A stretch of 64,000 nt of DNA from Azonexus hydrophilus (GTDB lineage: Bacteria > Pseudomonadota > Gammaproteobacteria > Burkholderiales > Rhodocyclaceae): NCBI RefSeq assembly GCF_905120355.1, contig NZ_CAJHOB010000005.1:62001-126000 (forward strand), read 5' to 3'. This document shows positions 55,401 to 63,612 of the stretch, piece by piece. The translations under genes were made by a program, and so were the position numbers. The notes beneath the pieces are model-generated. The model saw only the letters and a program-made list of their open reading frames with translations, was not told the DNA's origin and made no database searches. Positions within the stretch are counted from its first letter, which is position 1. Every line of letters begins with the position of its first letter.

Positions 55401-56315
55401 ATGGAATTCTTTTTTGAAGTTCTCATCGGCGGTTTGCTCAGCGGCGTCATGTACGCACTGGTCGCCCTCGGTTTCGTGTTGATCTACAAGGCCTCCGGCG
55501 TGTTCAACTTCGCCCAGGGGGCGATGGTCTATCTTGCTGCGTTGTCGGTGGTCGGCATCATGGAATGGGGGGCGCCGTTGTGGCTGGCGGTGATTCTGGC
55601 CTTTGGCATCATGACCGCCTTCGGTATCGGCACCGAGAAGTTCGTGCTCAGGAAGCTGGTGAACCAGCCGCCGATCGCGTTGTTCATGGCCACCATCGGC
55701 CTGACTTTCTTCATCGAGGGGCTGGCGCCGATGATCTTCGGCTCCGATCCGCGCGCTCTTGATATCGGCATCGTCGACGAGCCGATCCCCTACATCCTCG
55801 ACAACTGGAACATGGTCATCTCCAAGTTCGACTTGATCGCGGCCGGTGTCGCCGCCTTGCTGGTCACCGTGCTCGCCCTGTTCTTCCAGTACACGCGGAT
55901 CGGCCGCGCCCTGCGCGCGGTCGCCGACGACCACCAGGCGGCGCTGTCGATCGGCATTCCACTGCAGCACATCTGGGCCATCGTCTGGGGCGTTGCCGGC
56001 TTCGTCGCGCTGGTTGCCGGCATGATGTGGGGCGCGAGAAACGGCGTGCAGTTTGCGCTCACTTTCACGGCATTGAAGGCGCTGCCGGTGCTCATTCTCG
56101 GCGGCTTCACCTCGGTGCCGGGCGCCATCGTTGGTGGTCTGATCATCGGTGCTTCGGAAAAGCTCGCCGAAATCTACATCCCGCCGGTGATGCAGGACCT
56201 CTTCGGTGGCAACTTCGGCGGCATCGAAGGCTGGTTCCCCTATGTGCTGGCCCTGTTGTTCCTGCTGGTACGGCCGGAAGGGCTGTTCGGCGAAAAACAC
56301 ATCGACCGGGTCTAA
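55401..56315 (+). CDS. livH: LivH-type ABC permease
   Basis: 304 residues, about eight to nine membrane segments. MYALVALGFVLIYKASGVFN and FAQGAMVYLAAL open the protein as in LivH; GARNGVQFALTFTALKALPV, ILGGFTSVPGAIVGGLIIGA and FPYVLALLFLLVRPEGLFGE end it. GGAGACGGAAG precedes ATG 55401, which is why livH is called separately despite the chance in-frame fusion to the shifted livG. Forms the channel with LivM. Confidence 0.93.
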   Translation: MEFFFEVLIGGLLSGVMYALVALGFVLIYKASGVFNFAQGAMVYLAALSVVGIMEWGAPLWLAVILAFGIMTAFGIGTEKFVLRKLVNQPPIALFMATIGLTFFIEGLAPMIFGSDPRALDIGIVDEPIPYILDNWNMVISKFDLIAAGVAALLVTVLALFFQYTRIGRALRAVADDHQAALSIGIPLQHIWAIVWGVAGFVALVAGMMWGARNGVQFALTFTALKALPVLILGGFTSVPGAIVGGLIIGASEKLAEIYIPPVMQDLFGGNFGGIEGWFPYVLALLFLLVRPEGLFGEKHIDRV

Positions 56316-56327
56316 GGAGAAAACGCG

Positions 56328-57404
56328 ATGCTTTACCGTGAAGCCGGTCAGTTCAAGACTACTTACGCCGCCGATCAGCAGCTGTTTCCGATCCGTCAGG
56401 ATCGCATCGGCGTCCTGTTGTTGCTTGCCGTGGCCTTTTTCGGCGTGCCGCTGTTTGCCAGTGAATACTGGTTCTCGGCCATCCTCATTCCTTTCCTGAT
56501 CTTCTCGCTGGCGGCGCTCGGGCTCAATATCCTGACCGGTTACGCCGGCCAGTTGTCGCTTGGCACCGCCGCCTTCATGGCGGTCGGCGCCTACGCCGCC
56601 TACAACTTCCAGTTGCGCATCGAAGGCATCCCGATCCTGGTGTCCTTCATCGGTGCCGGTCTGGTTGCAGCCGGCGTCGGCATCCTGTTCGGCCTGCCCA
56701 GCCTGCGCATCAAGGGTTTTTACCTGGCCGTGGCGACGCTGGCGGCGCAGTTCTTCATCGTCTGGTGCCTGACCAAGTTTCCCTGGTTGTCGAACAATTC
56801 CTCGTCGGGTGTGATTTCGGCGCAGAACATCGAGATTCTGGGTTTTGCCTTCAATACGCCGGTGAGCAAGTATTTGCTGGTGCTGGCGATTGTCGTCGTC
56901 ATGGCGCTGGCGGCCAAGAACATGGTGCGCTCATCGACCGGGCGGGCCTGGATGGCGGTACGTGACATGGACGTCGCCGCTTCGGTGATCGGTATCCGTC
57001 TGATGCGTACCAAACTGCTCGCCTTTGCCGTCAGTTCTTTCTACTGCGGTGTGGCCGGCGCTCTCTACGCCTACTGCTACCTCGGCTCGGTCGAGCCGGA
57101 CGGTTTCTCGCTCGACATGTCCTTCCGCATCCTGTTCATGATCATCATCGGCGGCGTCGGTTCGATTCTTGGTTCCTTCCTCGGTGCCGCCTTCATCCTG
57201 CTCCTGCCCATTTTCCTGGACATCACCCTGCCTGCTCTGGCCGGGGTGTTCGGCTTACCCTTCTCCAGCGCCACCGTGTCGCACATCCAGATCCTGGTGT
57301 TCGGGGCGCTGATCATGTTCTTCCTGATCGTCGAGCCGCACGGGTTGGCCCGTCTGTGGCAGATCGCCAAGGAGAAGCTGCGCCTGTGGCCATTCCCGCA
57401 CTGA
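56328..57404 (+). CDS. livM: LivM-type ABC permease
   Basis: 358 residues, about ten membrane segments. ALGLNILTGYAGQLSLGTAA then FMAVGAYAAYNF, GLPSLRIKGFYLAVATLAAQ, VRDMDVAASVIGIRLMRTK, and GGVGSILGSFLGAAFILLLP are the LivM pattern. AAGGAGAA precedes the start. 40 bp further lies livK. Confidence 0.93.
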   Translation: MLYREAGQFKTTYAADQQLFPIRQDRIGVLLLLAVAFFGVPLFASEYWFSAILIPFLIFSLAALGLNILTGYAGQLSLGTAAFMAVGAYAAYNFQLRIEGIPILVSFIGAGLVAAGVGILFGLPSLRIKGFYLAVATLAAQFFIVWCLTKFPWLSNNSSSGVISAQNIEILGFAFNTPVSKYLLVLAIVVVMALAAKNMVRSSTGRAWMAVRDMDVAASVIGIRLMRTKLLAFAVSSFYCGVAGALYAYCYLGSVEPDGFSLDMSFRILFMIIIGGVGSILGSFLGAAFILLLPIFLDITLPALAGVFGLPFSSATVSHIQILVFGALIMFFLIVEPHGLARLWQIAKEKLRLWPFPH

Positions 57405-57444
57405 GAACCGGCCTTTTTTTGTAACACTGGAAGGAGACATACAC

Positions 57445-58764
57445 ATGAAAATAAATTTCAAGCCCGCTGTTGCCGCTGCCGCGGTTTCCCTGGCCCTGAT
57501 CGCACCGCAGACTTTCGCTGCCGAGCAGTTCTTCCCCATCCCGAGTTACCGCGTCGGCGCCTATGGTGCCAACGGCCAGGCTTTCTACGGTGGCTTCATC
57601 GATTACCTGAACTACGTCAATACCAAGGAAGGCGGTGTCAACGGCGTGACCCTGACCTGGGAAGAGTGTGAAACGGAATACAACAACGCCAAGGGCGTCG
57701 AGTGTTACGAGCGCCTCAAACGCAAGGCCGGTGAATCGGCGGGGCCGATCCACACCATGTCCACCGGCATTTCCTATGCGCTGATCGACAAGTCGGCACA
57801 GGACAAGCTGCCGCTGGCGATGATGGGCTACGGTCGCACCGATGCGGTGGATGGTTCCGTCTTCCCCTACGCCTTCCCGCTGGTCACCACCTATCAGATG
57901 CAGGCTTCGGCCATCGTCAGGTTCGTCAAGGAAAAACTGGGCGGCAGCCTGGAGGGCAAGAAGATCGTCTACCTCTACCATGATTCGGCCTATGGCAAGG
58001 AGGCCATCATCGCCATGGAGGCGGAGGCGGCGCTCAACAAGTTCAAACTGGTGCAGATTCCGGTGGCCCACCCGGGGAATGAGCAGAATGCGCAATGGCT
58101 GCGCATCCGTCAGGAGCGGCCGGACTATGTCGTGTTCTGGGGCTGGGGCGTGATGAACCAGACGGCGCTGAAGGCGGCGCAGAAGGTCGGTTTCCCGCGC
58201 GACAAGATGATCGGCTCGTGGTGGACCGGATCGGAAGAAGACGTGGTGCCGGCGGGCGATGCCGCCAAGGGCTACATGGCGGCAACCTGGAATCTGGCCG
58301 GCAAGCACATTCCGCTGATCGCCGATATGGAAAAAGTGATCTATGGCGCCGGCAAGGGCAACCTGCAGGACACCTCGAAGATCGGCACGGTGCTCTATAA
58401 CCGCGGCGTGTCGGCGGCGGTGCTGTCGGTCGAGGCGATCCGCAAGGGACAGGAGAAGTACGGCAAGGGCAAGCCGCTCAACGGCGAGCAGACGCGCTGG
58501 GCGCTGGAAAACCTCAACATCACCGATGCCCGCATCAAGCAACTGGGGGCCACCGATCTGCTGCCGGAAATCAAGACCTCCTGCAACAATCACGAGGGCT
58601 CCGGCAAGGTGAAGATCCAGCAATGGGATGGTGCCAAGTGGGTGCCGGTATCTGGCTGGATCGAGGGCAACAAGGCGCTGATCCACCCGCTGTTCCAGGC
58701 GTCCGCCAAGCAGTATGCCAAGGAAAAGGGCATCACGCCGCGTGACTGCAGCAAGGAAAAATAA
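57445..58764 (+). CDS. livK: Liv-type periplasmic substrate-binding protein
   Basis: 439 residues, signal peptide ending QTFAAEQ. Type I periplasmic binding protein: YGANGQAFYGGFIDYLNYVN, ECETEYNNAKGVECYERLKR, KKIVYLYHDSAYGKEAIIAM, NEQNAQWLRIRQERPDYVVF. It is longer than amino-acid-specific LivK (about 370) and resembles the group that binds aromatic or other carboxylates in operons with acyl-CoA ligases. GGAAGGAGA ribosome-binding site. A hairpin follows, in keeping with higher expression of the binding protein. Confidence 0.9.
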   Translation: MKINFKPAVAAAAVSLALIAPQTFAAEQFFPIPSYRVGAYGANGQAFYGGFIDYLNYVNTKEGGVNGVTLTWEECETEYNNAKGVECYERLKRKAGESAGPIHTMSTGISYALIDKSAQDKLPLAMMGYGRTDAVDGSVFPYAFPLVTTYQMQASAIVRFVKEKLGGSLEGKKIVYLYHDSAYGKEAIIAMEAEAALNKFKLVQIPVAHPGNEQNAQWLRIRQERPDYVVFWGWGVMNQTALKAAQKVGFPRDKMIGSWWTGSEEDVVPAGDAAKGYMAATWNLAGKHIPLIADMEKVIYGAGKGNLQDTSKIGTVLYNRGVSAAVLSVEAIRKGQEKYGKGKPLNGEQTRWALENLNITDARIKQLGATDLLPEIKTSCNNHEGSGKVKIQQWDGAKWVPVSGWIEGNKALIHPLFQASAKQYAKEKGITPRDCSKEK

Positions 58765-58774
58765 GGCGGCAGCG

Positions 58775-58815
58775 AGTGGCCGGGTGTGGGCGCATCCACC
58801 CCGCATCCGGCCACT
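58775..58815 (+). terminator. Hairpin between livK and livF
   Basis: AGTGGCCGG (58775-58783) and CCGGCCACT (58807-58815), nine perfect pairs with a partly paired GGTG/CACC interior. No T-tract: partial terminator or mRNA 3' stabiliser for livK. Confidence 0.55.
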
Positions 58816-58836
58816 GCGCACATGACGGGATACGAC

Positions 58837-59685
58837 ATGAATACACAAGCTGCGACCCAGGAAACGCACGCCGCTGCCGGCGTCGCCAACTACCTGAGCA
58901 TCAACAACATCGAGGTCATCTACGACCACGTGATCCTGGTCCTCAAGGGCGTCTCGCTGGCTGTTCCCAAGGGCAAGATCGTCGCCCTGCTGGGGGCCAA
59001 TGGCGCCGGCAAGTCGACCACGCTGAAGGCGATTTCCAACCTGCTGCACGCCGAGCGCGGCGATGTGACCAAGGGATCGGTCGAGTACAAGGGCCAGCGT
59101 GTTGATCAGCTGTCGCCCAACGAACTGGTCAAGCGCGGCGTCATCCAGGTCATGGAAGGGCGCCACTGCTTTGCCCACCTGAGCATCGAGGAAAACCTGC
59201 TGACCGGGGCTTATACGCGCAACATTTCGCGGGCCGAGCTGAAGGACAGTCTGGACAGGGTTTATCACTATTTCCCGCGCCTCAAGACGCGGCGCAGCTC
59301 GCAGGCCGGCTACACCTCCGGCGGCGAACAGCAGATGTGCGCCATTGGCCGGGCGCTGATGGCCAGGCCGGAGATGATCCTGCTCGATGAGCCGTCCATG
59401 GGCCTGGCACCACAGATCGTGGAAGAAATCTTCGAAATCGTGCGCGATCTGAACAGCCGCGAACAGGTCAGCTTCCTGCTGGCCGAGCAGAACACCATGG
59501 TCGCGCTCAAGTACGCCGATTTTGGCTACATCCTGGAGAACGGGCGGGTGGTGATGGAGGGCGAAGCGGAAGCACTGCGCACCAACGAGGACGTCAAGGA
59601 GTTCTACCTCGGGCTCAGTTCGGCCGGGCGGAAGTCGTTCAAGGACGTCAAGCATTACCGCCGCCGCAAGCGCTGGCTTTCGTAA
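58837..59685 (+). CDS. livF: LivF-type ABC ATPase
   Basis: 282 residues. Walker A GANGAGKSTTLKAIS, signature YTSGGEQQMCAIGRALM, Walker B MILLDEPSMGLAPQIV, switch LLAEQNTMVALKYAD. Start at ATG 58837 is preferred; ATG 58822 is possible. The C-terminus has a basic tail (KHYRRRKRWLS) about 30 residues longer than typical LivF. Pairs with LivG; since livG is frameshifted only after its catalytic motifs, the importer might still work. Confidence 0.92.
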   Translation: MNTQAATQETHAAAGVANYLSINNIEVIYDHVILVLKGVSLAVPKGKIVALLGANGAGKSTTLKAISNLLHAERGDVTKGSVEYKGQRVDQLSPNELVKRGVIQVMEGRHCFAHLSIEENLLTGAYTRNISRAELKDSLDRVYHYFPRLKTRRSSQAGYTSGGEQQMCAIGRALMARPEMILLDEPSMGLAPQIVEEIFEIVRDLNSREQVSFLLAEQNTMVALKYADFGYILENGRVVMEGEAEALRTNEDVKEFYLGLSSAGRKSFKDVKHYRRRKRWLS

Positions 59686-59694
59686 CGGCAGTGC

Positions 59695-59770
59695 GTCGCT
59701 CAGGGCGGCGTTGTCGGCCGGCTTGTTTGCAGGAGCAAACGGCGCCGGCCTCCGCCTTGCCCTGAGCGAC
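59695..59770. repeat. 76-bp nearly perfect inverted repeat between livF and the PaaK-like gene
   Basis: Outer arms GTCGCTCAGGGC (59695-59706) and GCCCTGAGCGAC (59759-59770) are exact; inner GGCCGG/CCGGCC and TTTGC/GCAAA pair around an AGGA loop. It can form one long cruciform or RNA hairpin. No T-tract. Either a strong transcriptional punctuation or a REP/MITE-like element; other copies would have to be sought elsewhere in the genome. Confidence 0.7.
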
Positions 59771-59846
59771 TACTTTGCCGTTCCGGCATCCTTCCTTTAT
59801 AGAACCCAATGGTTACGGCCGACCGTGAAAAACGGAGAAAAATGAA

Positions 59847-61076
59847 ATGAGCTACTACGATTCGCTCGAAACCCGTGATCCGGCGGTGCGCGAGGCCGAT
59901 CTGATGGACAAGTTGCGCCGCCAGCTGGCGCATGCCAAGCAGGCGAGCACTTACTACGCACACGTGCTGGCCGGGATTGATCCGGCGGCCTGCGACTCAC
60001 GCCAGGCGCTGGCAGCACTGCCGCTGACGCGCAAGCGCGAGTTGATCGAATTGCAGAAGGCGACCCCGCCGTTTGGCGGCCTCAACGCGCTGGCCAAGGG
60101 AGAGGTGCGCCGGGTCTTCGCGTCGCCCGGGCCGATCTTCGAATTGCAGGGGGCCGAGGTCGATCACTGGCGCATGGTGCGGGCGCTTTATGCGGCGGGT
60201 TTTCGCCGTGGCGAGTTGATCCACAACTGTTTTTCCTACCATTTCACGCCCGGCGCTTTCCTCATGGAAGGGGGCGCCCGCAAGCTGGGTTGCGCGGTTT
60301 TTCCCGGTGGTGTCGGGCAGACCGAGCAGCAGGTGCAGGCCATGGTGAACCTGCGCCCGGACGGGTATGTGGGGACGCCCTCCTTCCTCAAGCTCATCAT
60401 CGACAAGGCGGATGAGCTGGGTGCCGATATTTCGTCGCTGCGTAAAGCGTTGGTGTCCGGTGAAGCACTGCCCGGCGTGACCCGGACCTGCCTGGCTGAG
60501 CGCGGCATCGTCGTGCGGCAGTGCTACGCCACGGCCGATATCGGCGCCATTGCCTACGAATCCGAGATCGACGCCGGCATGGTGGTTGAGGAAGATCTGC
60601 TGCTGGAGATCGTACGTCCCGGCACCGGCGACCCAGTGCCGGCGGGCGAAGTGGGTGAAGTCGTCGTCACCACCTTCAACCGTGATTACCCGCTGATCCG
60701 TTTTGCCACCGGCGACCTGTCAGCGCTTCTGCCCGGAATGTCTGCCTGCGGCCGTACCAATCAACGCCTCAAGGGCTGGCTCGGGCGGGCGGACCAGACC
60801 ACCAAGATCAAGGGCATGTTCGTGCACCCCGAGCAGGTGGCAGAAATTCAGGCGCGCTTTCCGGAAATTTCCCGCATGCGCCTGGTGGTCGACAATCCGC
60901 AGGCACAGGACCGCATGGTGTTGCAGTGCGAGCTTGAGCAGGCGCCGGATGCTTTGGTGCTGCGCCTGCGGGAAGTGCTGCGCGAACAGACCAAGTTGCG
61001 TGGCGAAGTGGCTTTCGTGGCGCGCGGGGGCTTGCCCAATGACGGGAAAGTGATCGAAGATAGGCGGGTGTATTGA
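59847..61076 (+). CDS. paaK: PaaK-like (phenylacetate-CoA ligase family) acyl-CoA ligase
   Basis: 409 residues of the phenylacetate-CoA ligase branch of the ANL superfamily, shorter than the AMP ligase at 52646. YYDSLETRDPAVREADL opens the protein; RRVFASPGPIFELQGA replaces the classic STSGTTG P-loop, FSYHFTPGAFLMEGGARKLG and VPAGEVGEVVVTTFNRDYPL then RFATGDLSA match the family. The weak P-loop resemblance raises the possibility of a specialised substrate. AAAAATG spacing shows a modest ribosome-binding site (GGAGAAA). Confidence 0.84.
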   Translation: MSYYDSLETRDPAVREADLMDKLRRQLAHAKQASTYYAHVLAGIDPAACDSRQALAALPLTRKRELIELQKATPPFGGLNALAKGEVRRVFASPGPIFELQGAEVDHWRMVRALYAAGFRRGELIHNCFSYHFTPGAFLMEGGARKLGCAVFPGGVGQTEQQVQAMVNLRPDGYVGTPSFLKLIIDKADELGADISSLRKALVSGEALPGVTRTCLAERGIVVRQCYATADIGAIAYESEIDAGMVVEEDLLLEIVRPGTGDPVPAGEVGEVVVTTFNRDYPLIRFATGDLSALLPGMSACGRTNQRLKGWLGRADQTTKIKGMFVHPEQVAEIQARFPEISRMRLVVDNPQAQDRMVLQCELEQAPDALVLRLREVLREQTKLRGEVAFVARGGLPNDGKVIEDRRVY

Positions 61077-61091
61077 TTTCAGGAAATCGCC

Positions 61092-61607
61092 ATGCGCCGT
61101 CTGGCTGCCATTCTGGCCTGTTTGCTCCTGCCGCCAGCCTCTGCGCTGGCCGAAAGCGCTGCCCTGCGGCCTTCGGCCAGTCTGTTGTTCAAGTATCCCG
61201 AACTGTTGCAGCCCGGCACTTGCGTCATGTATCGGGAAGGTGGGGCTGGCTGGGTATTGACCGAGCCGCTGTATTACCTGAAAGCGCATGTCATTGCGGC
61301 GGCTGTCAGTACCCGGCAGCTGCCACACTGTCCGCAGGTACCCGGGAAGTTGCCGGAGCAGTACAACCGTGCCGAAGCGATTCGCCACTTCCAGGCCACG
61401 CCTTGTCTGGCGGCGCATGAAGGCGAGCGCAGCGAGCAGATCGGCCTGGTGCAACTGCGCGTCGCCAGCTGGGAAACGCCTTACGAGCGCAAGATGGAAA
61501 ACGCCGGCCGCCTGTACCGCGGCTATTTCCTCGATCAGCGTCTGCGCAAGGATCTGGAAATCGAACTCGAAGCCGACCTGCTAGCGCCCTGCCCGGCCGG
61601 AGAGTAA
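61092..61607 (+). CDS. Conserved-looking periplasmic protein of unknown function
   Basis: 171 residues: signal peptide RRLAAILACLLLPPASALAE, then a mature part with four cysteines (GTCVMY, PHCPQV, TPCLAA, APCPAG) that could make two disulfides. No family recognised. It lies 15 bases after the PaaK-like gene on the same strand, so it may belong to the same operon, which ends here; the next gene is convergent. Confidence 0.72.
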   Translation: MRRLAAILACLLLPPASALAESAALRPSASLLFKYPELLQPGTCVMYREGGAGWVLTEPLYYLKAHVIAAAVSTRQLPHCPQVPGKLPEQYNRAEAIRHFQATPCLAAHEGERSEQIGLVQLRVASWETPYERKMENAGRLYRGYFLDQRLRKDLEIELEADLLAPCPAGE

Positions 61608-61652
61608 GCAAGCGACAGGAGACCACGCTGGGTGGCTACCTGTAGCGGCTAC

Positions 61653-62837
61653 TCAAGTGCTGCGCATGAGGGACACTGCGCCGAGTGCCACCAGACGCTC
61701 GATTTCCACCGCCGTCAGTCCCAGGGCTTGCAGGCGTTCCACTGTGTGTTCGCCGAGCACGGGCGGCGCTTCCTGAACCTGTGCCGGGGTGCGCGACAGC
61801 CGGGGGGCCGGCGCCGGTTGCGCTACGCCGGCCAGTTCGATGAAGCTGGCGCGCGCCTGGTGATGCGGGTGCTGTCGTGCCTGCGCCATGGTCAGCACTG
61901 GCCAGACACAGTCATCGGTGTCCGCAAAAACATTCTCCCAGTGGGCGCGCGGCTGGCTGGCAAAGAGCGTCGTGAGGCGTGCCTTCATGCGCGGCCAGCG
62001 TGCCGTGTCGTACTGCGCCCCTTGAAAGTCAGGATCCTCGGTCAGTTGCAGGCGGGCGAGGAAGCTGGCATAGAACTGCGGCTCCAGCGGGCAGACCGAC
62101 AGCCACAGGCCATCGGCGCAGGCGTAAACATCGTAGAACGGTGCGCTCGAATCGATGGCGCACTGGCCCTGCCATTCGCCCAGCGCCTCCAGATTGAACA
62201 GCCCATGTCCGAGCAGGGCAGCGCCCTCGCACATGGCCGCATCAATGACCTGCCCCTGGCCACTTTTCTGCGCTTCGATCAGCGCGCAGGCAATTCCCCA
62301 GGCCAGCAGTAGACCGCCGCCGCCCATGTCACCCACCAGCGTGGGGGGCGCCCAGGGGGCGCCGCCATGGCGGCGGCCACTATCCAGCATGCCGGCCAGC
62401 GCCGCGTAATTGGCGTCATGCCCGGCGCGGGCAGCGAGTGGTCCGCTCTGCCCCCAGCCGGTCATGCGGCCATAGACCAGGCGCGGGTTGGCCTGCAGGC
62501 AGATCTCCGGGCCAAAGCCCAGGCGCTCCATCACGCCGGGGCGGAACCCTTCGAGCAAGACATCGGTTTCGGCGATCATGCGCAGTACGAGAGGGCGTAT
62601 CTCCGGATTCTTGAGATCAATGCAGATGGATTTCTTGCCACGGTTGGCCACTGCCTTGCGTCCACCGCCAAACAGCTGTGAGGCGAAGGTGCCGCCCGCC
62701 CGTTCGAGCAGTGTCACTTCCGCCCCCATGTCGGCGAGCAGCATGCCGCAGAAGGGGCCGGGGCCGATGCCGGCGAATTCGAGCACTTTGAGGCCGCTGA
62801 GCGGACCGGTTTGGGTTGAGCTGGTGCGGGTGTTCAT
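61653..62837 (-). CDS. CaiB/BaiF-type CoA-transferase, AMACR-like
   Basis: 394 residues, family III CoA-transferase. LKVLEFAGIGPGPFCGMLLA, ADMGAEVTLLERAGG, NRGKKSICIDLKNPE, GFRPGVMERLGFGPE, RMTGWGQSGPLAARAGHDAN and PPTLVGDMGGGG (catalytic Asp) all match, especially alpha-methylacyl-CoA racemase/formyl-CoA transferase types. ATG 62837 gives the family length. A racemase role in branched-chain acyl-CoA breakdown would suit the ligases next door. Confidence 0.9.
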   Translation of the reverse strand: MNTRTSSTQTGPLSGLKVLEFAGIGPGPFCGMLLADMGAEVTLLERAGGTFASQLFGGGRKAVANRGKKSICIDLKNPEIRPLVLRMIAETDVLLEGFRPGVMERLGFGPEICLQANPRLVYGRMTGWGQSGPLAARAGHDANYAALAGMLDSGRRHGGAPWAPPTLVGDMGGGGLLLAWGIACALIEAQKSGQGQVIDAAMCEGAALLGHGLFNLEALGEWQGQCAIDSSAPFYDVYACADGLWLSVCPLEPQFYASFLARLQLTEDPDFQGAQYDTARWPRMKARLTTLFASQPRAHWENVFADTDDCVWPVLTMAQARQHPHHQARASFIELAGVAQPAPAPRLSRTPAQVQEAPPVLGEHTVERLQALGLTAVEIERLVALGAVSLMRST

Positions 62838-62934
62838 GCGTGAATGGAGTGAGTTGAAGCGGTCCGCAGTATCGCATGTGTTTGCCGGCGGCATCGTGCT
62901 TCGGGCATGATCGCGAATTGACCGGAGGGACGCG

Positions 62935-63528
62935 ATGAAAAGTAAGATTGATGAATTACTCGGGCGAATTGCCGCTCTGCAGGACGAACTCGACGGCGAG
63001 TACCGCCGGGCGCGTGAGGACTGGGCACGCAAGAAGGCCGAATTGGCCGACGAATTCGCCCGTCAGCAGCGGCGGTACAAGACCGGCTTGTTCCGTTTCC
63101 TGATCCGCTCCCGTTTTTTGGTGCTGCTGACCGCGCCGGTTATCTACGCGGGCTGGATTCCTTTTGTGCTGATGGATCTGTTCGTCTCGGTTTATCAGCA
63201 CATCTGCTTTCGCGTCTATCGCATCCCGCGCGTGCGCCGGGCCGATTACATCGTCTTCGATCGGGCCGACCTGCCCTATCTGAATCTGGTCGAAAAATTC
63301 AACTGCTTCTACTGCTCGTACGGCAACGGTGTCGCTGCCTACACCCGCGAGATTGCCGCACGTACCGAGCAATACTGGTGCCCGATCAAGCACGCCCGCC
63401 GTATTCGGGCCGCACACGACCGCTATCCGAAATTCTTCGACTATGGCGATGCGGAAGCTTTCCAGCAGGGCTTGAACCGGCTGCGCAAGCAATACGATGA
63501 TACGGATCCGCCGGCACCGCCGAGGTGA
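62935..63528 (+). CDS. Membrane-anchored protein with coiled-coil start and Cys motif, unknown
   Basis: 197 residues. N-terminal 50 residues are a charged coiled coil (LLGRIAALQDELDGEYRRAR), followed by one or two membrane segments (FLVLLTAPVIYAGWIPFVLM, DLFVSVYQHICFRVY) and a soluble part with KFNCFYCSYGNGVAAYTREI and EQYWCPIKHARRIRAAHDRY. The C-x2-C and C-P-x-x-H residues could bind a metal. I do not recognise a named family. GGAGGGACG ribosome-binding site. Divergent from the CoA-transferase. Confidence 0.78.
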   Translation: MKSKIDELLGRIAALQDELDGEYRRAREDWARKKAELADEFARQQRRYKTGLFRFLIRSRFLVLLTAPVIYAGWIPFVLMDLFVSVYQHICFRVYRIPRVRRADYIVFDRADLPYLNLVEKFNCFYCSYGNGVAAYTREIAARTEQYWCPIKHARRIRAAHDRYPKFFDYGDAEAFQQGLNRLRKQYDDTDPPAPPR

Positions 63529-63612
63529 GAGGCGCTAGGGCGGCAAGTATCATTTTTTCCAGCAGGGAGCCGGAGTTCAGCCGGCGGCTCAAAGTACTGC
63601 GGGTGGTGGATT

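Noticed and set aside
54588-56315. Natural LivG-LivH fusion protein
   Set aside because: The 46 residues between the domains are an Arg/Gly-rich frameshift product, while the true LivG tail is intact in another frame and livH has its own ribosome-binding site.
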